From Opitutia bacterium (GTDB lineage Bacteria; Verrucomicrobiota; Verrucomicrobiia; Opitutales; Seribacteraceae), in NCBI GenBank assembly GCA_002721705.1, contig PBLJ01000058.1, positions 1-32,081 on the forward strand: a stretch of 32,081 bases of DNA, read 5' to 3'. Positions 24,976 to 32,081 of this stretch are shown one piece after another. The translations under genes and the position numbers were made by a program. The notes under the pieces were generated by a model that saw only the letters and a list, made by a program, of their open reading frames with translations, was not told the origin of the DNA and made no database searches. Position 1 is the stretch's first letter, and each line of letters opens with the position of its first letter.

Positions 24976-27390
24976 TCAGTCCTGCTGGGTCTTGCTGTTA
25001 TAATTCCCATCCTCGAGACCTCCACCGTATTTCTGGAGATCGATGCCGACCTTGCGAGAAGCCTCGAAGATTAAATTCATGTAGTACTGGGGAGTTTCCT
25101 TGTCCTTAACGTGATACACGTCGCTGAACACAACCCCATCGTGGTTCTTGATGTGATGGCGATTCTCTTGCCAGTAGTACTTTTTGAGGTTGCTGCCATT
25201 GCTAGCAAGGAAACCTTCACCGCGCCATGCGCACTCAACGAATTCCTTGAAGGTCTTGGTAAAGGTACGTCCTCTATCCACTTGGAGCATCACTCCACGA
25301 TATAGACCGCCATAACCGCCAAGGCCACTCTTCAAGCGGTTCAAGTCTTCCAAATACTTCTCTTCGGGTTCCTTGTTGAAGAAAGGCAAATGGTAGACCG
25401 GCTGAGCTTCGTCTTGGAACACGAAGGCGAGTACGTTGTCCTTTTGGGTGGCGTCGGCGAAAAACTGCAAGGTTCGCTCACCTTTGCCATCCACGACCTT
25501 AACACGACTGTTGTACAGGTTCTCGTCGTTCAAGTAGTACGGAAGCAGAGCGTTCTTCATGATCGTTTTCTGCATTTCCTCAAGAGCCTTACGCGTGTCC
25601 AAGATGGAACCACTGCCGTCAACGTGCATCATGATGTAAAGGTTTCCATCGGGGGGAAGCTCGTCCCAACGATCGAAGTCTTCGCCGCCATGTCCAACGC
25701 CATGTCCAACGCCATGGCCATGCCCGCAGTCACCGCATCCTTTGTCGCCACAGCCTTCACATCCTATGCCAAGACCAAGAGGTTGCTTGACCATGCCGGT
25801 TACCAATCCAGCGGCGCCACCTGCGCCAGCTCCACTTACGAGACCACCTACTCCACCAGCGGCGCCGGGACCACCAGCCATGGCTGGGCCACCGACTCCC
25901 GGAGACCCGGGATTACTTTTGGGATCCGTGGGATTGGTCATGGCGCTAATCTCTTGGCTGTCACTGAAACCGTCTCCATCCGTGTCTTCCTTGGTCGGGC
26001 TTGTTCCATAAGCCTTTTCAATGGAAGCCGGCAGACCGTCATTGTCCGAATCCGGCTCGGTGGAAGGAGCTGTGCGTTTGGGAATGCTAAGAGGGTTCTT
26101 TGGATTACTGAGGGCCTTGACTTCGGCTGCATCGGAATAACCGTCCGAATCGGTATCGGTCTTCTGGCTATCAGTGCCATATTGTTGCTCGAGAGCGTCG
26201 GGAAGACCGTCATTGTCGCCGTCTGGTCCAGCGGGAGCGGAACCTGCCGGAGGAACGTAACTGCCTATGCCGCCAAGCGCAGGAACTGGTTTGCCTTCCA
26301 TACTGGCTTGGCCAATACCGGCTCCGATGCCAGCTGCACCAACGCCAGCTCCCACAGCGGGCGCTCCCACACCGGCGCCAACACCTAGGCTGGGCGTGTT
26401 GTAGGCATAAAGTTCACCCTTTTCCGCATATCCAGGGCCAGCGCCGTCGCCGCCGTCCGCCAAATCACCACCGTCAACTGCGGTGAGGTCGCCTTCAGGA
26501 CGATTTCTTTTCAATTCAAAGCCTTCAACGTCCTGCGTACCTTTTCCACCGAGCCCGAATTCTCTTTCGGTCACGACGTTTACGTCATCGTCAATGCCTA
26601 CCACGGGCTGGTTCACTGCCGCGACTTCCTTATTAAAGGCGTTAACGTCAACGTTGCCAACACCATCGTGTCCGACGCCACCATGATTACCGCCACCGCC
26701 GTGAACGGAACCTCCACGGTAGCCAACGTTACCTTCGACGGGACCGTTCACGTTGTTTACCAAGCCACCGCCGCCAACGTGATCTCGCTGATTAAGAATG
26801 GATGGCTCTTCACCTAATACAACGGTGGGAGCCGTTACGTCACGCACTTCATCCGAGTACACCGCTACGTTCGTGTCCACGACGTGGACCCTGCGGGTAG
26901 CCGTGTATTCGTTGCCTTCACTGTCCGTGGCCAAGTACTCGACAATATGAGGAAACTCACCAGTGACTTCGGAAGTGTCGAAATCATCGCCCGTCACTTC
27001 GACCTTCATCTTCTCGCCGTCCTTGTCCTTGGCGACGAAACCTGGGTCTACGTAGCGTCGACCTGCCGCGACACGGTATTCATCTTCTTCACCGAGGTCC
27101 AAGACCTGACCATGATTATCCTTAAGTTGGATTCCGGCGCCAATTGTACCTTCGGTAACTTCCGTGCTATCGGTAACTTCCGTGCTATCGGTTTCTCCCG
27201 CGATCCTATCCTTTTCGACCTCAGGCGTATTAACAACTACGAGGGCAATGACCGCCACGGCGGCGGCGTAGCCACCTATGACGTTCGCCAACGCAAAGCG
27301 TTTGTATTTGGGATCAACGACGGCGGAGGTTTCTTCCTCCAGCTCTTCAGTCGTCGAATCCGTCTCCATTTCCTTTTTCTGTTCGCTCAT
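24976..27390 (-). CDS. Membrane-anchored protein with Ig-like domain, TSP3 repeats, Cys/His cluster and VWA-like domain
   Basis: About 804 residues from ATG 27390. A second ATG six bases upstream is possible, but GAGG lies nine bases before the one chosen. A cytosolic acidic tail and one TM (about 30-50) are followed by an Ig-like DUF5011-type domain (YVDPGFVAKDKDGEK) and a long Gly/Val/Asn-rich region. Two thrombospondin type 3 / EF-hand-like units (DNDGLPDALEQQYGT and DNDGLPASIEKAYGT) should bind calcium. A Cys/His cluster (C544, C547, C552, C555, then H557, H559, H563, H567) precedes a C-terminal region opening with DGSGS (591-595), a VWA-like metal-site motif. It may be an adhesion or load-bearing partner of the neighbouring proton channel; that role is inferred. 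Confidence 0.87.
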   Translation of the reverse strand: MSEQKKEMETDSTTEELEEETSAVVDPKYKRFALANVIGGYAAAVAVIALVVVNTPEVEKDRIAGETDSTEVTDSTEVTEGTIGAGIQLKDNHGQVLDLGEEDEYRVAAGRRYVDPGFVAKDKDGEKMKVEVTGDDFDTSEVTGEFPHIVEYLATDSEGNEYTATRRVHVVDTNVAVYSDEVRDVTAPTVVLGEEPSILNQRDHVGGGGLVNNVNGPVEGNVGYRGGSVHGGGGNHGGVGHDGVGNVDVNAFNKEVAAVNQPVVGIDDDVNVVTEREFGLGGKGTQDVEGFELKRNRPEGDLTAVDGGDLADGGDGAGPGYAEKGELYAYNTPSLGVGAGVGAPAVGAGVGAAGIGAGIGQASMEGKPVPALGGIGSYVPPAGSAPAGPDGDNDGLPDALEQQYGTDSQKTDTDSDGYSDAAEVKALSNPKNPLSIPKRTAPSTEPDSDNDGLPASIEKAYGTSPTKEDTDGDGFSDSQEISAMTNPTDPKSNPGSPGVGGPAMAGGPGAAGGVGGLVSGAGAGGAAGLVTGMVKQPLGLGIGCEGCGDKGCGDCGHGHGVGHGVGHGGEDFDRWDELPPDGNLYIMMHVDGSGSILDTRKALEEMQKTIMKNALLPYYLNDENLYNSRVKVVDGKGERTLQFFADATQKDNVLAFVFQDEAQPVYHLPFFNKEPEEKYLEDLNRLKSGLGGYGGLYRGVMLQVDRGRTFTKTFKEFVECAWRGEGFLASNGSNLKKYYWQENRHHIKNHDGVVFSDVYHVKDKETPQYYMNLIFEASRKVGIDLQKYGGGLEDGNYNSKTQQD
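27154..27189. repeat. 18-bp tandem duplication
   Basis: GGTAACTTCCGTGCTATC occurs twice back to back (27154-27171 and 27172-27189). It encodes a repeated DSTEVT in the juxtamembrane region of the TSP3/VWA-like protein. Six codons per unit keep the frame. Confidence 0.85.
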
Positions 27391-27610
27391 CTTCATCGTC
27401 CTCGTTGACGGTTTCAGTTTCAGTGGCGTTTTTGAATTGATTATATGCCAAGTGGGCCGTTACCACGTGCCCGATTACGCAGGCTACGGCAACGACCAAG
27501 AAAATTAAAGAGGTATTCGGATCTTTCCAAAAGTCCCCAAAGAGCCCCCAAATAAAGGTCACTAGGAAGATTCCTAGGAAAACAAGGGAGATGACAAACT
27601 CTTTCGGCAT
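27347..27610 (-). CDS. Small two-TM membrane protein overlapping the start of the next gene
   Basis: From ATG 27610 the product has 87 residues: two hydrophobic segments (FVISLVFLGIFLVTFIWGLF and LIFLVVAVACVIGHVVTAHL) and an acidic C-terminus. The frame extends upstream by 16 residues, but MPKEFVISL is the more natural start. Its last 44 bases overlap the first codons of the downstream gene in another frame, which suggests translational coupling. The GHVVTAHLAYN segment resembles GHLATGHLAVA in the toroid protein, so the two may share a membrane-assembly motif. Function unknown. The leader is AT-rich, with no Shine-Dalgarno. Confidence 0.7.
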   Translation of the reverse strand: MPKEFVISLVFLGIFLVTFIWGLFGDFWKDPNTSLIFLVVAVACVIGHVVTAHLAYNQFKNATETETVNEDDEDERTEKGNGDGFDD

Positions 27611-27805
27611 TTTTGTATTTAGTTTATTTATTCCAAATAAGAGAAGTTTGGGTCGCAAGGCAAGTTTAAAATAGGTGTCTCGGGCAAGCTTCAGTGATAA
27701 GAATATGCATGTGTTCCGCTAAGTTGGACGCATGGACTTGCGATTTATTAGCCTCTTTTTTGAAAAAGTTTTGTTTGGCTGCAGAGCGGAGGTTAAAATT
27801 AGAGC
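27611..27805. other. Intergenic gap inside the envelope cluster
   Basis: This 195-base stretch between the two halves of the minus-strand cluster is AT-richer than its surroundings and holds no convincing gene, RNA or terminator. The minus-strand side next to the ATG (27611-27650) is nearly all A and T and could contain a promoter for the second half of the cluster, but I found no well-spaced -35/-10 pair. A short A/T palindrome near 27755-27772 lacks a GC stem. Confidence 0.4.
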
Positions 27806-28750
27806 TCAATTTTGGATAACTCCCTGTTCGGAACTGACTCCGAAGACAATGGGCACCTCGGAAATGGGTTTCCAATTATACCCAATTTTCAGCAACGAGG
27901 CTTTGTCGCGAATTTCATTGAAAGCGGAGAAACTCTTGGAATCGGTGAAGACGATTAATTCGAGAAAGTAGGGCTTTTTGAATTGCAGAGAGGAATCCTG
28001 CAAGGACTTGAGAAAACTTCGGACGTCATCTTTGTTCTTTTCGGGGTGCATACCAAAGAGTGGTTTGGGAGTGGCGATTCGCTGTTTTTGCTCGTCTTCT
28101 TTCCAATCGACGTAGGTTTCGTCAATACTGGCGCGTCCGTCCACGACTTTCATGGTGGGATAAATTTTCCCGTCCATGACAATGACGTTGAGTTTCTTGG
28201 CGGTGGTAGTCTTCTCGATGGGGAGGCTGATTTTTCGATAGGGTATCTGGTCTAGCTCCTTTTTCAACTTGTCATGCTTTAGAATGGTCTCGAAACGAGC
28301 CTTTTCCTCCGATTGAGTGAGAGATTCAGCCTCCAAGGCCTCCAGTTCCTCGCGCATGTCCAATTGTTTGAGGCGAATGCTCTCAGCCACCAATTCCTTG
28401 GATGCTCCCTTTTCCTCGTACTGCTCGATTACTTTCTTGAGCTCGGCGTTTTTGCCTTTGGTGTCGTTGATGATTCTTTCGAGGTCTTTCTCAACGACTT
28501 CAATTTGCTCCACCGTGGCATTATACTCTTTCAGCAATGCGTCGTATTCCTGCTCGTAATCAGGAGTCTCGTGTTCGAGCAACTTTTGGGCGTCCGCCTT
28601 GATTTGCCTTCTCTCCTCTTTTAATTTGTCGCCTTTCTCCTCCACGCTCAAGGCGAGCAACAAAGCGATCAAAATAATGCCGCCAAAAGTATTGCAAAGA
28701 GTGTCCAGCAACATGTCCAGACTGCCCGAATCACTTTTTTCCCTTGGCAT
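27806..28750 (-). CDS. MotB/ExbD-like coiled-coil stator protein, copy 1
   Basis: A 314-residue inner-membrane protein with a single N-terminal TM (about 11-35). The segment SLDMLLDTLCNTFGGIILIA places acidic residues Asp12 and Asp16 at the membrane edge, as in proton-conducting MotB and ExbD subunits. A long charged coiled coil follows (about 38-175), then a C-terminal globular periplasmic domain of about 130 residues that I do not recognise (no OmpA-like peptidoglycan motif seen). It starts five bases after the stop of copy 2, whose last GAGGAG codons supply a ribosome binding site. Placement behind a MotA/ExbB gene supports the channel role. Confidence 0.85.
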   Translation of the reverse strand: MPREKSDSGSLDMLLDTLCNTFGGIILIALLLALSVEEKGDKLKEERRQIKADAQKLLEHETPDYEQEYDALLKEYNATVEQIEVVEKDLERIINDTKGKNAELKKVIEQYEEKGASKELVAESIRLKQLDMREELEALEAESLTQSEEKARFETILKHDKLKKELDQIPYRKISLPIEKTTTAKKLNVIVMDGKIYPTMKVVDGRASIDETYVDWKEDEQKQRIATPKPLFGMHPEKNKDDVRSFLKSLQDSSLQFKKPYFLELIVFTDSKSFSAFNEIRDKASLLKIGYNWKPISEVPIVFGVSSEQGVIQN

Positions 28751-28755
28751 GGCGT

Positions 28756-29730
28756 TTACTCCTCCTCGGGGGAAGGCTCCTCTTTTTGATTGGAGAAGAT
28801 GAGAACGGCTTCTTCGTGGATCGGTTCGTAACCGAACTTGAATTTCTCATTATGGGCGTACTGAGTTGCTACGTCGAAAATAGGCATTGCCTTCTGTTGA
28901 CCGCCTACTTTGACGTCGACGATGGCATTGCAAGCCGAGGGTTTGAAGAAAAAGACGAAATAGTGTGTCGCTGGATCGTATTGGCTAAATCCTCGAGCCA
29001 ATTCACGAATGAAAGTACTCCGGTTGAAGGGCGTCGAGGCAGTCTTTTCGTTGAACTCTCCCATGCTGATTTGAGGAGGCGTTGCTGAAATGCTTACCAG
29101 TACGGGCTTCAAGCGGGTATCCGACTTTTCGGGAATCACGCGGACGTCGTTCTGTATTTGCTCTTCGAGTTGAGGAATTTCATCCATGAGCCTCGTCACG
29201 TATTCGTCTTTCTCTTCATCATCCTCCATGAAAGCCATGGGATTGGAGTCCAACTGATCCCTCAGGCCATTGATCTCCTTCTCGAGTTCGGAAATATTGT
29301 TCTTCGCAAAGGTCATTTCCTTTTCCAGAGTCTCGATTTCCTTTTTCTGTTCATCGGAAATGGGAGCATCCACTGCTTGCGCGATTTCGTTGATTCGCTT
29401 TTGCAGCAATAGTATTTCCAGCTCGGATTTTGCTTTCACTTTTTCAAGCTCCTCTTCCAGTGTTTGAAGCTTGTCCAAGGGAATTTCGTTCGTCGCTTTT
29501 TGCTCGGCGACTAGGTTTTCATAATCGGTTCCGTTGTCTTCCTCGTCCTCGATTATTTCTTCTTCCGCGGGGGCAATTTTTTCCTTCCCCTCCTCAGGCG
29601 GCTTTTCCCTGAGATCCAAGGCGAGAATCAAGGTAATAAGCACGAGGATGCCAATGACGGACGTGATGATGTCCTGAAAGGCAAAGAAGCTTACGCCCCC
29701 TTCGTCTCCTTTTCTTCCGCCTCGACTCAT
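28756..29730 (-). CDS. MotB/ExbD-like coiled-coil stator protein, copy 2
   Basis: A 324-residue protein built like its neighbour but different in sequence. A Gly/Arg-rich cytosolic start is followed by one TM (about 15-39; FFAFQDIITSVIGILVL) with Asp20 as the likely proton carrier. Next come an acidic region, a heptad-rich coiled coil (about 85-200) and a C-terminal globular domain. A Glu-rich tail ends the protein. ATG 29730 has GAGGAG a few bases upstream. It sits between the MotA/ExbB gene (41-base gap) and copy 1 (five-base gap). Stator B subunits form dimers, so two distinct copies could form a heterodimer; this is inference. Confidence 0.85.
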   Translation of the reverse strand: MSRGGRKGDEGGVSFFAFQDIITSVIGILVLITLILALDLREKPPEEGKEKIAPAEEEIIEDEEDNGTDYENLVAEQKATNEIPLDKLQTLEEELEKVKAKSELEILLLQKRINEIAQAVDAPISDEQKKEIETLEKEMTFAKNNISELEKEINGLRDQLDSNPMAFMEDDEEKDEYVTRLMDEIPQLEEQIQNDVRVIPEKSDTRLKPVLVSISATPPQISMGEFNEKTASTPFNRSTFIRELARGFSQYDPATHYFVFFFKPSACNAIVDVKVGGQQKAMPIFDVATQYAHNEKFKFGYEPIHEEAVLIFSNQKEEPSPEEE

Positions 29731-29771
29731 GATCTCCTCGCTAAGTTAGTAAAAGCAACGCCTAGGCTGAA

Positions 29772-30710
29772 TCAGCGCCCTCCCCTATCTCGGCTTCCGC
29801 TGCCACCTTTCTCTAGGCGCAACTTGGAAAGGACGTAGGTTTGGCAATACTCGTTGCATTCGTCCAACAGCAAAAATTCCTGACGCTTACGAAAGGTAAG
29901 CAGCATTTGCACGAGAATGGAACCAACCAACCCCAACAAGGTTGTATCGAACGCGGTGGAGAGACCGCCCGTGACGTCTTTCAGTGATTCCTTCAGCTCT
30001 TCCGTTCCAGAACCCGGCTTCATGGCGTTGATGGTGTCACCAAAACTACCAATGGCATCACCGAGACCAAGCACCGTGCCAATGAAACCAAGCACGGGAA
30101 TGGCCCAAAGAAAACCAGTTAGAAGGTTGTAACTGGAAGATACTTGGTCCTCGTCGTTCGAAGCCTGAGCATTGACGATGCTGGACACGTCGCTGATCTG
30201 GCCAATGTTTTGCAAATTGGAGAGCGCAACCTCGATTCGGTTGAGCAGGAGGAAATGAGAGGTGTCGTCAACAGAACCTCGAATTCGCAAAAGGGCCTCA
30301 CGAGCCGTGGCCGTGTTGAGGAAGAAATTGGGATCCTGAGGCACCAAGTTCAAGGCCAGAGCGGTTCGCTGAAACTTAATTTTGCGCCCCTTGACGAAAA
30401 GGATGACGCAAGACCAAAAGAACAACAGCATGATGCCTGCCGCCATCACATAGCCACCCAAGCCTCTATCTATGAACTTGCTTGAGAACTGAACCATGAA
30501 GGAATCGGCGGCCCCCATCCGGGGCTCTTGGGAGTCACCGATGACGAATTCCAGCAAAAGAAAGAAGATCGTCGCCATGATAAGCCCCACCAAGAAAGTG
30601 AAGAAAGCATTGGTGTCGGTATACCTTCCACCGGTAAATCCGATCTTTTGCTCAAAGTCCTGGGTGGACCAACTCAATTCCGGTTCGTCGAAACCTACGT
30701 CGTCTGCCAT
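29772..30710 (-). CDS. MotA/TolQ/ExbB-type proton channel protein
   Basis: The 312-residue inner-membrane protein carries the MotA/TolQ/ExbB domain. TM1 is FFTFLVGLIMATIFFLLLEF and TM2 is YVMAAGIMLLFFWSCVILFV. After a cytosolic region come TM3 (LWAIPVLGFIGTVLGLGDAI) and TM4 (LSTAFDTTLLGLVGSILVQM), whose TT pair is the usual polar lining of the channel. Such proteins form pentamers around a B-subunit dimer and turn proton flow into mechanical work. AGGAG precedes ATG 30710. It is followed by two candidate B subunits, and no flagellar, Ton or Tol partner genes are visible, so the driven partner is unknown. Confidence 0.92.
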   Translation of the reverse strand: MADDVGFDEPELSWSTQDFEQKIGFTGGRYTDTNAFFTFLVGLIMATIFFLLLEFVIGDSQEPRMGAADSFMVQFSSKFIDRGLGGYVMAAGIMLLFFWSCVILFVKGRKIKFQRTALALNLVPQDPNFFLNTATAREALLRIRGSVDDTSHFLLLNRIEVALSNLQNIGQISDVSSIVNAQASNDEDQVSSSYNLLTGFLWAIPVLGFIGTVLGLGDAIGSFGDTINAMKPGSGTEELKESLKDVTGGLSTAFDTTLLGLVGSILVQMLLTFRKRQEFLLLDECNEYCQTYVLSKLRLEKGGSGSRDRGGR

Positions 30711-30761
30711 AATCCTGCTCCTTGCTTGTTTGTAATCCTGCGGTTGCTAATGATAAAAACT

Positions 30762-31919
30762 TTATTCCTCTTCCTCGAATTCATCGTCTTCTTCGAATTC
30801 CTCCTCGGAACCTTGATTGAAAGTGTCCTCTCGTTGCCGAACTATGGTTCCAACCATCATGTCGTGAAGGGTCTGTCGCCTGATGGACATGAAAATGAAA
30901 AAGAAACCCAGCACCCCGGCTATCTTTGCAAAGGCACGAGCGCTTGCACGCCCAAAACGCATGCGTTCGCCAGTCTCCTCCACGCAAACCTGTGCATTGA
31001 TCACTCGCTTGCCCACAGTGGCCATGGCATTCGAGGATTCGGTTAGGCTCGAATAAAGCCACCCCACGATTACCGCCACAACCAGAGGCACTGTCCAGTA
31101 AAGCCAGCCTGCTATGTTGCCGGGATTGGTAAGGTTGTGCAGACCATAAACAAGCCCGACTACCGCGATGGTGGCAAAGGCAATCAGAAGCGTGTCTATC
31201 AACAAGGCAAGGGCGCGAGGTCCCGGAGAAGCAATCCCTTCACGTTCTTTCTCAAGCATCGCTTCCTTGTCGTCCTCGCCTTCTTGCCCACCGAAAACGC
31301 GTTCCGGAACCGAGGCGGTTTCGGTGGCGGGTGGAGGGCCTCCAGCTCCAACCAAAGTTGAAGGAGGCTGTGGAGGGGCTGCAGGAGCGGGCGGTGGTGG
31401 TGGCTTGGGAGGCGGGGGAGCCGCTGCATGCAACGTATCGACACCCTCTCCGACTCCAGGGACAGAGGACAGCGGCATCCAATCATTGACTCCCGCGTAC
31501 CAAACCAGATCGGAAAAACGGAGGTTTCCCGACTTGAGATAATCATGAACCTCGTTGATCAGATAGGGTCCAAATCGCTGATTATCTCTGGAAACGTGAA
31601 TTTCATCCGTTGGTCCTGGTTCCGGCGGAGGAATGTTACTAGGGGCAGGCGGGGCTTCCTCTTCCTCTTCTTCCTCCTCTTCGGGGGTTTCTTCTTTTTC
31701 CTTAAGACCGGGGCCCGTTTTGGACATATTTTGCTCGGGCAACCCACCTGCGTTGTGCTTCTCGATGAAAGCAGCCACAGTCATGTCCTCGTCACCCACC
31801 TTGACTTTGTGAATGCCCGACAACTCCTTCATGCGAAGGCAATCAATGATTTCTTCCGCGGTAAAATCCCCTGCCGGACTACCCCGCTTTGAAACTGCGT
31901 ACTTTTCTTCGTAGCTCAC
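30762..31919 (-). CDS. GYF-like and RDD membrane protein
   Basis: A 385-residue protein. The N-terminal 60 residues look like a degenerate GYF_2-type domain, followed by a poly-Glu and Pro-rich linker. A clear GYF_2 domain comes next (VSRDNQRFGPYLINEVHDYL; YAGVNDWMPLSS), and then a Pro/Ala-rich segment. The C-terminal half is an RDD domain with several TMs (GPRALALLIDTLLIAF with the conserved Arg/Asp, and LHDMMVGTIVV-like end LHDMMVGTIVRQ). GYF domains bind proline-rich peptides, so it may recruit partners to the membrane, possibly the Pro-rich proteins of this cluster. GTG start at 31919, six bases after the preceding stop. It lies 51 bases before the channel gene. Confidence 0.87.
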   Translation of the reverse strand: MSYEEKYAVSKRGSPAGDFTAEEIIDCLRMKELSGIHKVKVGDEDMTVAAFIEKHNAGGLPEQNMSKTGPGLKEKEETPEEEEEEEEEAPPAPSNIPPPEPGPTDEIHVSRDNQRFGPYLINEVHDYLKSGNLRFSDLVWYAGVNDWMPLSSVPGVGEGVDTLHAAAPPPPKPPPPPAPAAPPQPPSTLVGAGGPPPATETASVPERVFGGQEGEDDKEAMLEKEREGIASPGPRALALLIDTLLIAFATIAVVGLVYGLHNLTNPGNIAGWLYWTVPLVVAVIVGWLYSSLTESSNAMATVGKRVINAQVCVEETGERMRFGRASARAFAKIAGVLGFFFIFMSIRRQTLHDMMVGTIVRQREDTFNQGSEEEFEEDDEFEEEE

Positions 31920-31925
31920 TGGTTA

Positions 31926-32081
31926 TCAATCGCGATACCGGAAAGGAATCATGTTATCGAGAGTGCCAAACCTATTGGGGTCAGTTGCCCCCGCGCCCAG
32001 AAGGGCCTTTTGGAAAATAGCCTGAACGTCCTTGTCGATCGTCAGCAAAGGACTGAACGGCAAAAGATTGGAGCCCTTGTA
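31926..32081 (-). CDS. C-terminal end of an unrecognised protein (5' part outside window)
   Basis: Reading the minus strand from the right edge gives 51 codons and a TGA at 31926, with no start in the window. The visible end includes SPLLTIDKDVQAIFQKALL and DNMIPFRYRD. I do not recognise it. It ends six bases before the GYF-RDD gene, so it is most likely the preceding gene in the same transcript. Confidence 0.6.
   Translation of the reverse strand, partial: YKGSNLLPFSPLLTIDKDVQAIFQKALLGAGATDPNRFGTLDNMIPFRYRD

Noticed and set aside
25390..26388. 332-residue open frame on the plus strand
   Set aside because: Antisense to the Gly-rich and TSP3 part of the VWA-like protein; long only because of biased codons on the other strand.
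27755..27772. Terminator at a run of A and T after the first stator gene
   Set aside because: The palindrome is only A/T pairs without a GC stem, so it should not terminate well.
27806..30710. Zorya-type defence system
   Set aside because: A MotA-like and MotB-like pair is present, but there is no OmpA-like peptidoglycan motif in either B protein and no ZorC, ZorD or ZorE-type gene nearby in the window.
30528..31046. 172-residue open frame on the plus strand
   Set aside because: Spans the channel and RDD genes in antisense and has no domain or start signal.

Overview
This is a bacterial chromosome segment of roughly 50% GC, densely coded on both strands, with no rRNA, tRNA, CRISPR array or insertion sequence that I could find. 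Gene content suggests the Planctomycetes-Verrucomicrobia-Chlamydiae superphylum, most likely Verrucomicrobiota. The signs are a giant CcsA with a long extracytoplasmic N-terminus, MotA/ExbB and MotB/ExbD-like clusters with thrombospondin-3 and squalene-cyclase-like partners, GYF-RDD proteins, MORN lipoproteins and an S21 protein. The lineage is inferred from protein style, not from a marker search.

Left part (1-8.1 kb): rpsP (ribosomal protein bS16, minus strand, cut by the left edge) carries a very long acidic repetitive C-terminal extension. It is divergent from ychF. Then come a small lipoprotein, resB and a 1195-residue ccsA, which together look like a System II cytochrome c maturation operon. 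The CcsA protein contains a Ca-binding-like loop and an inserted His-rich periplasmic domain.

Middle (8.1-17.4 kb, minus strand): a TPR/SLOG-like/class III nucleotide cyclase, lysS and a small PH-like membrane protein form one tight row. rpsU has its own promoter, and dnaE and an AI-2E/PerM-family permease follow.

17.5-21.7 kb (plus strand): a four-PDZ HtrA-like protease, an adjacent trypsin-fold protein that has lost its catalytic residues, and a MORN-repeat lipoprotein.

Right part (21.7-32.1 kb, minus strand): a long co-directional envelope cluster. In transcription order it holds an incomplete gene at the right edge, a GYF-RDD membrane protein, a MotA/TolQ/ExbB channel, two different MotB/ExbD-like coiled-coil proteins, a small membrane protein, an anchored protein (Ig-like, thrombospondin-3 repeats, Cys/His cluster, VWA-like domain), an alpha/alpha-toroid membrane protein and a secreted two-domain Pro-rich protein. 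My best candidate for an undescribed system is this cluster, read as a proton-motive-force-driven machine with a possible two-type B-subunit stator working on periplasmic or surface partners. No gene-free stretch exceeds about 200 bases.
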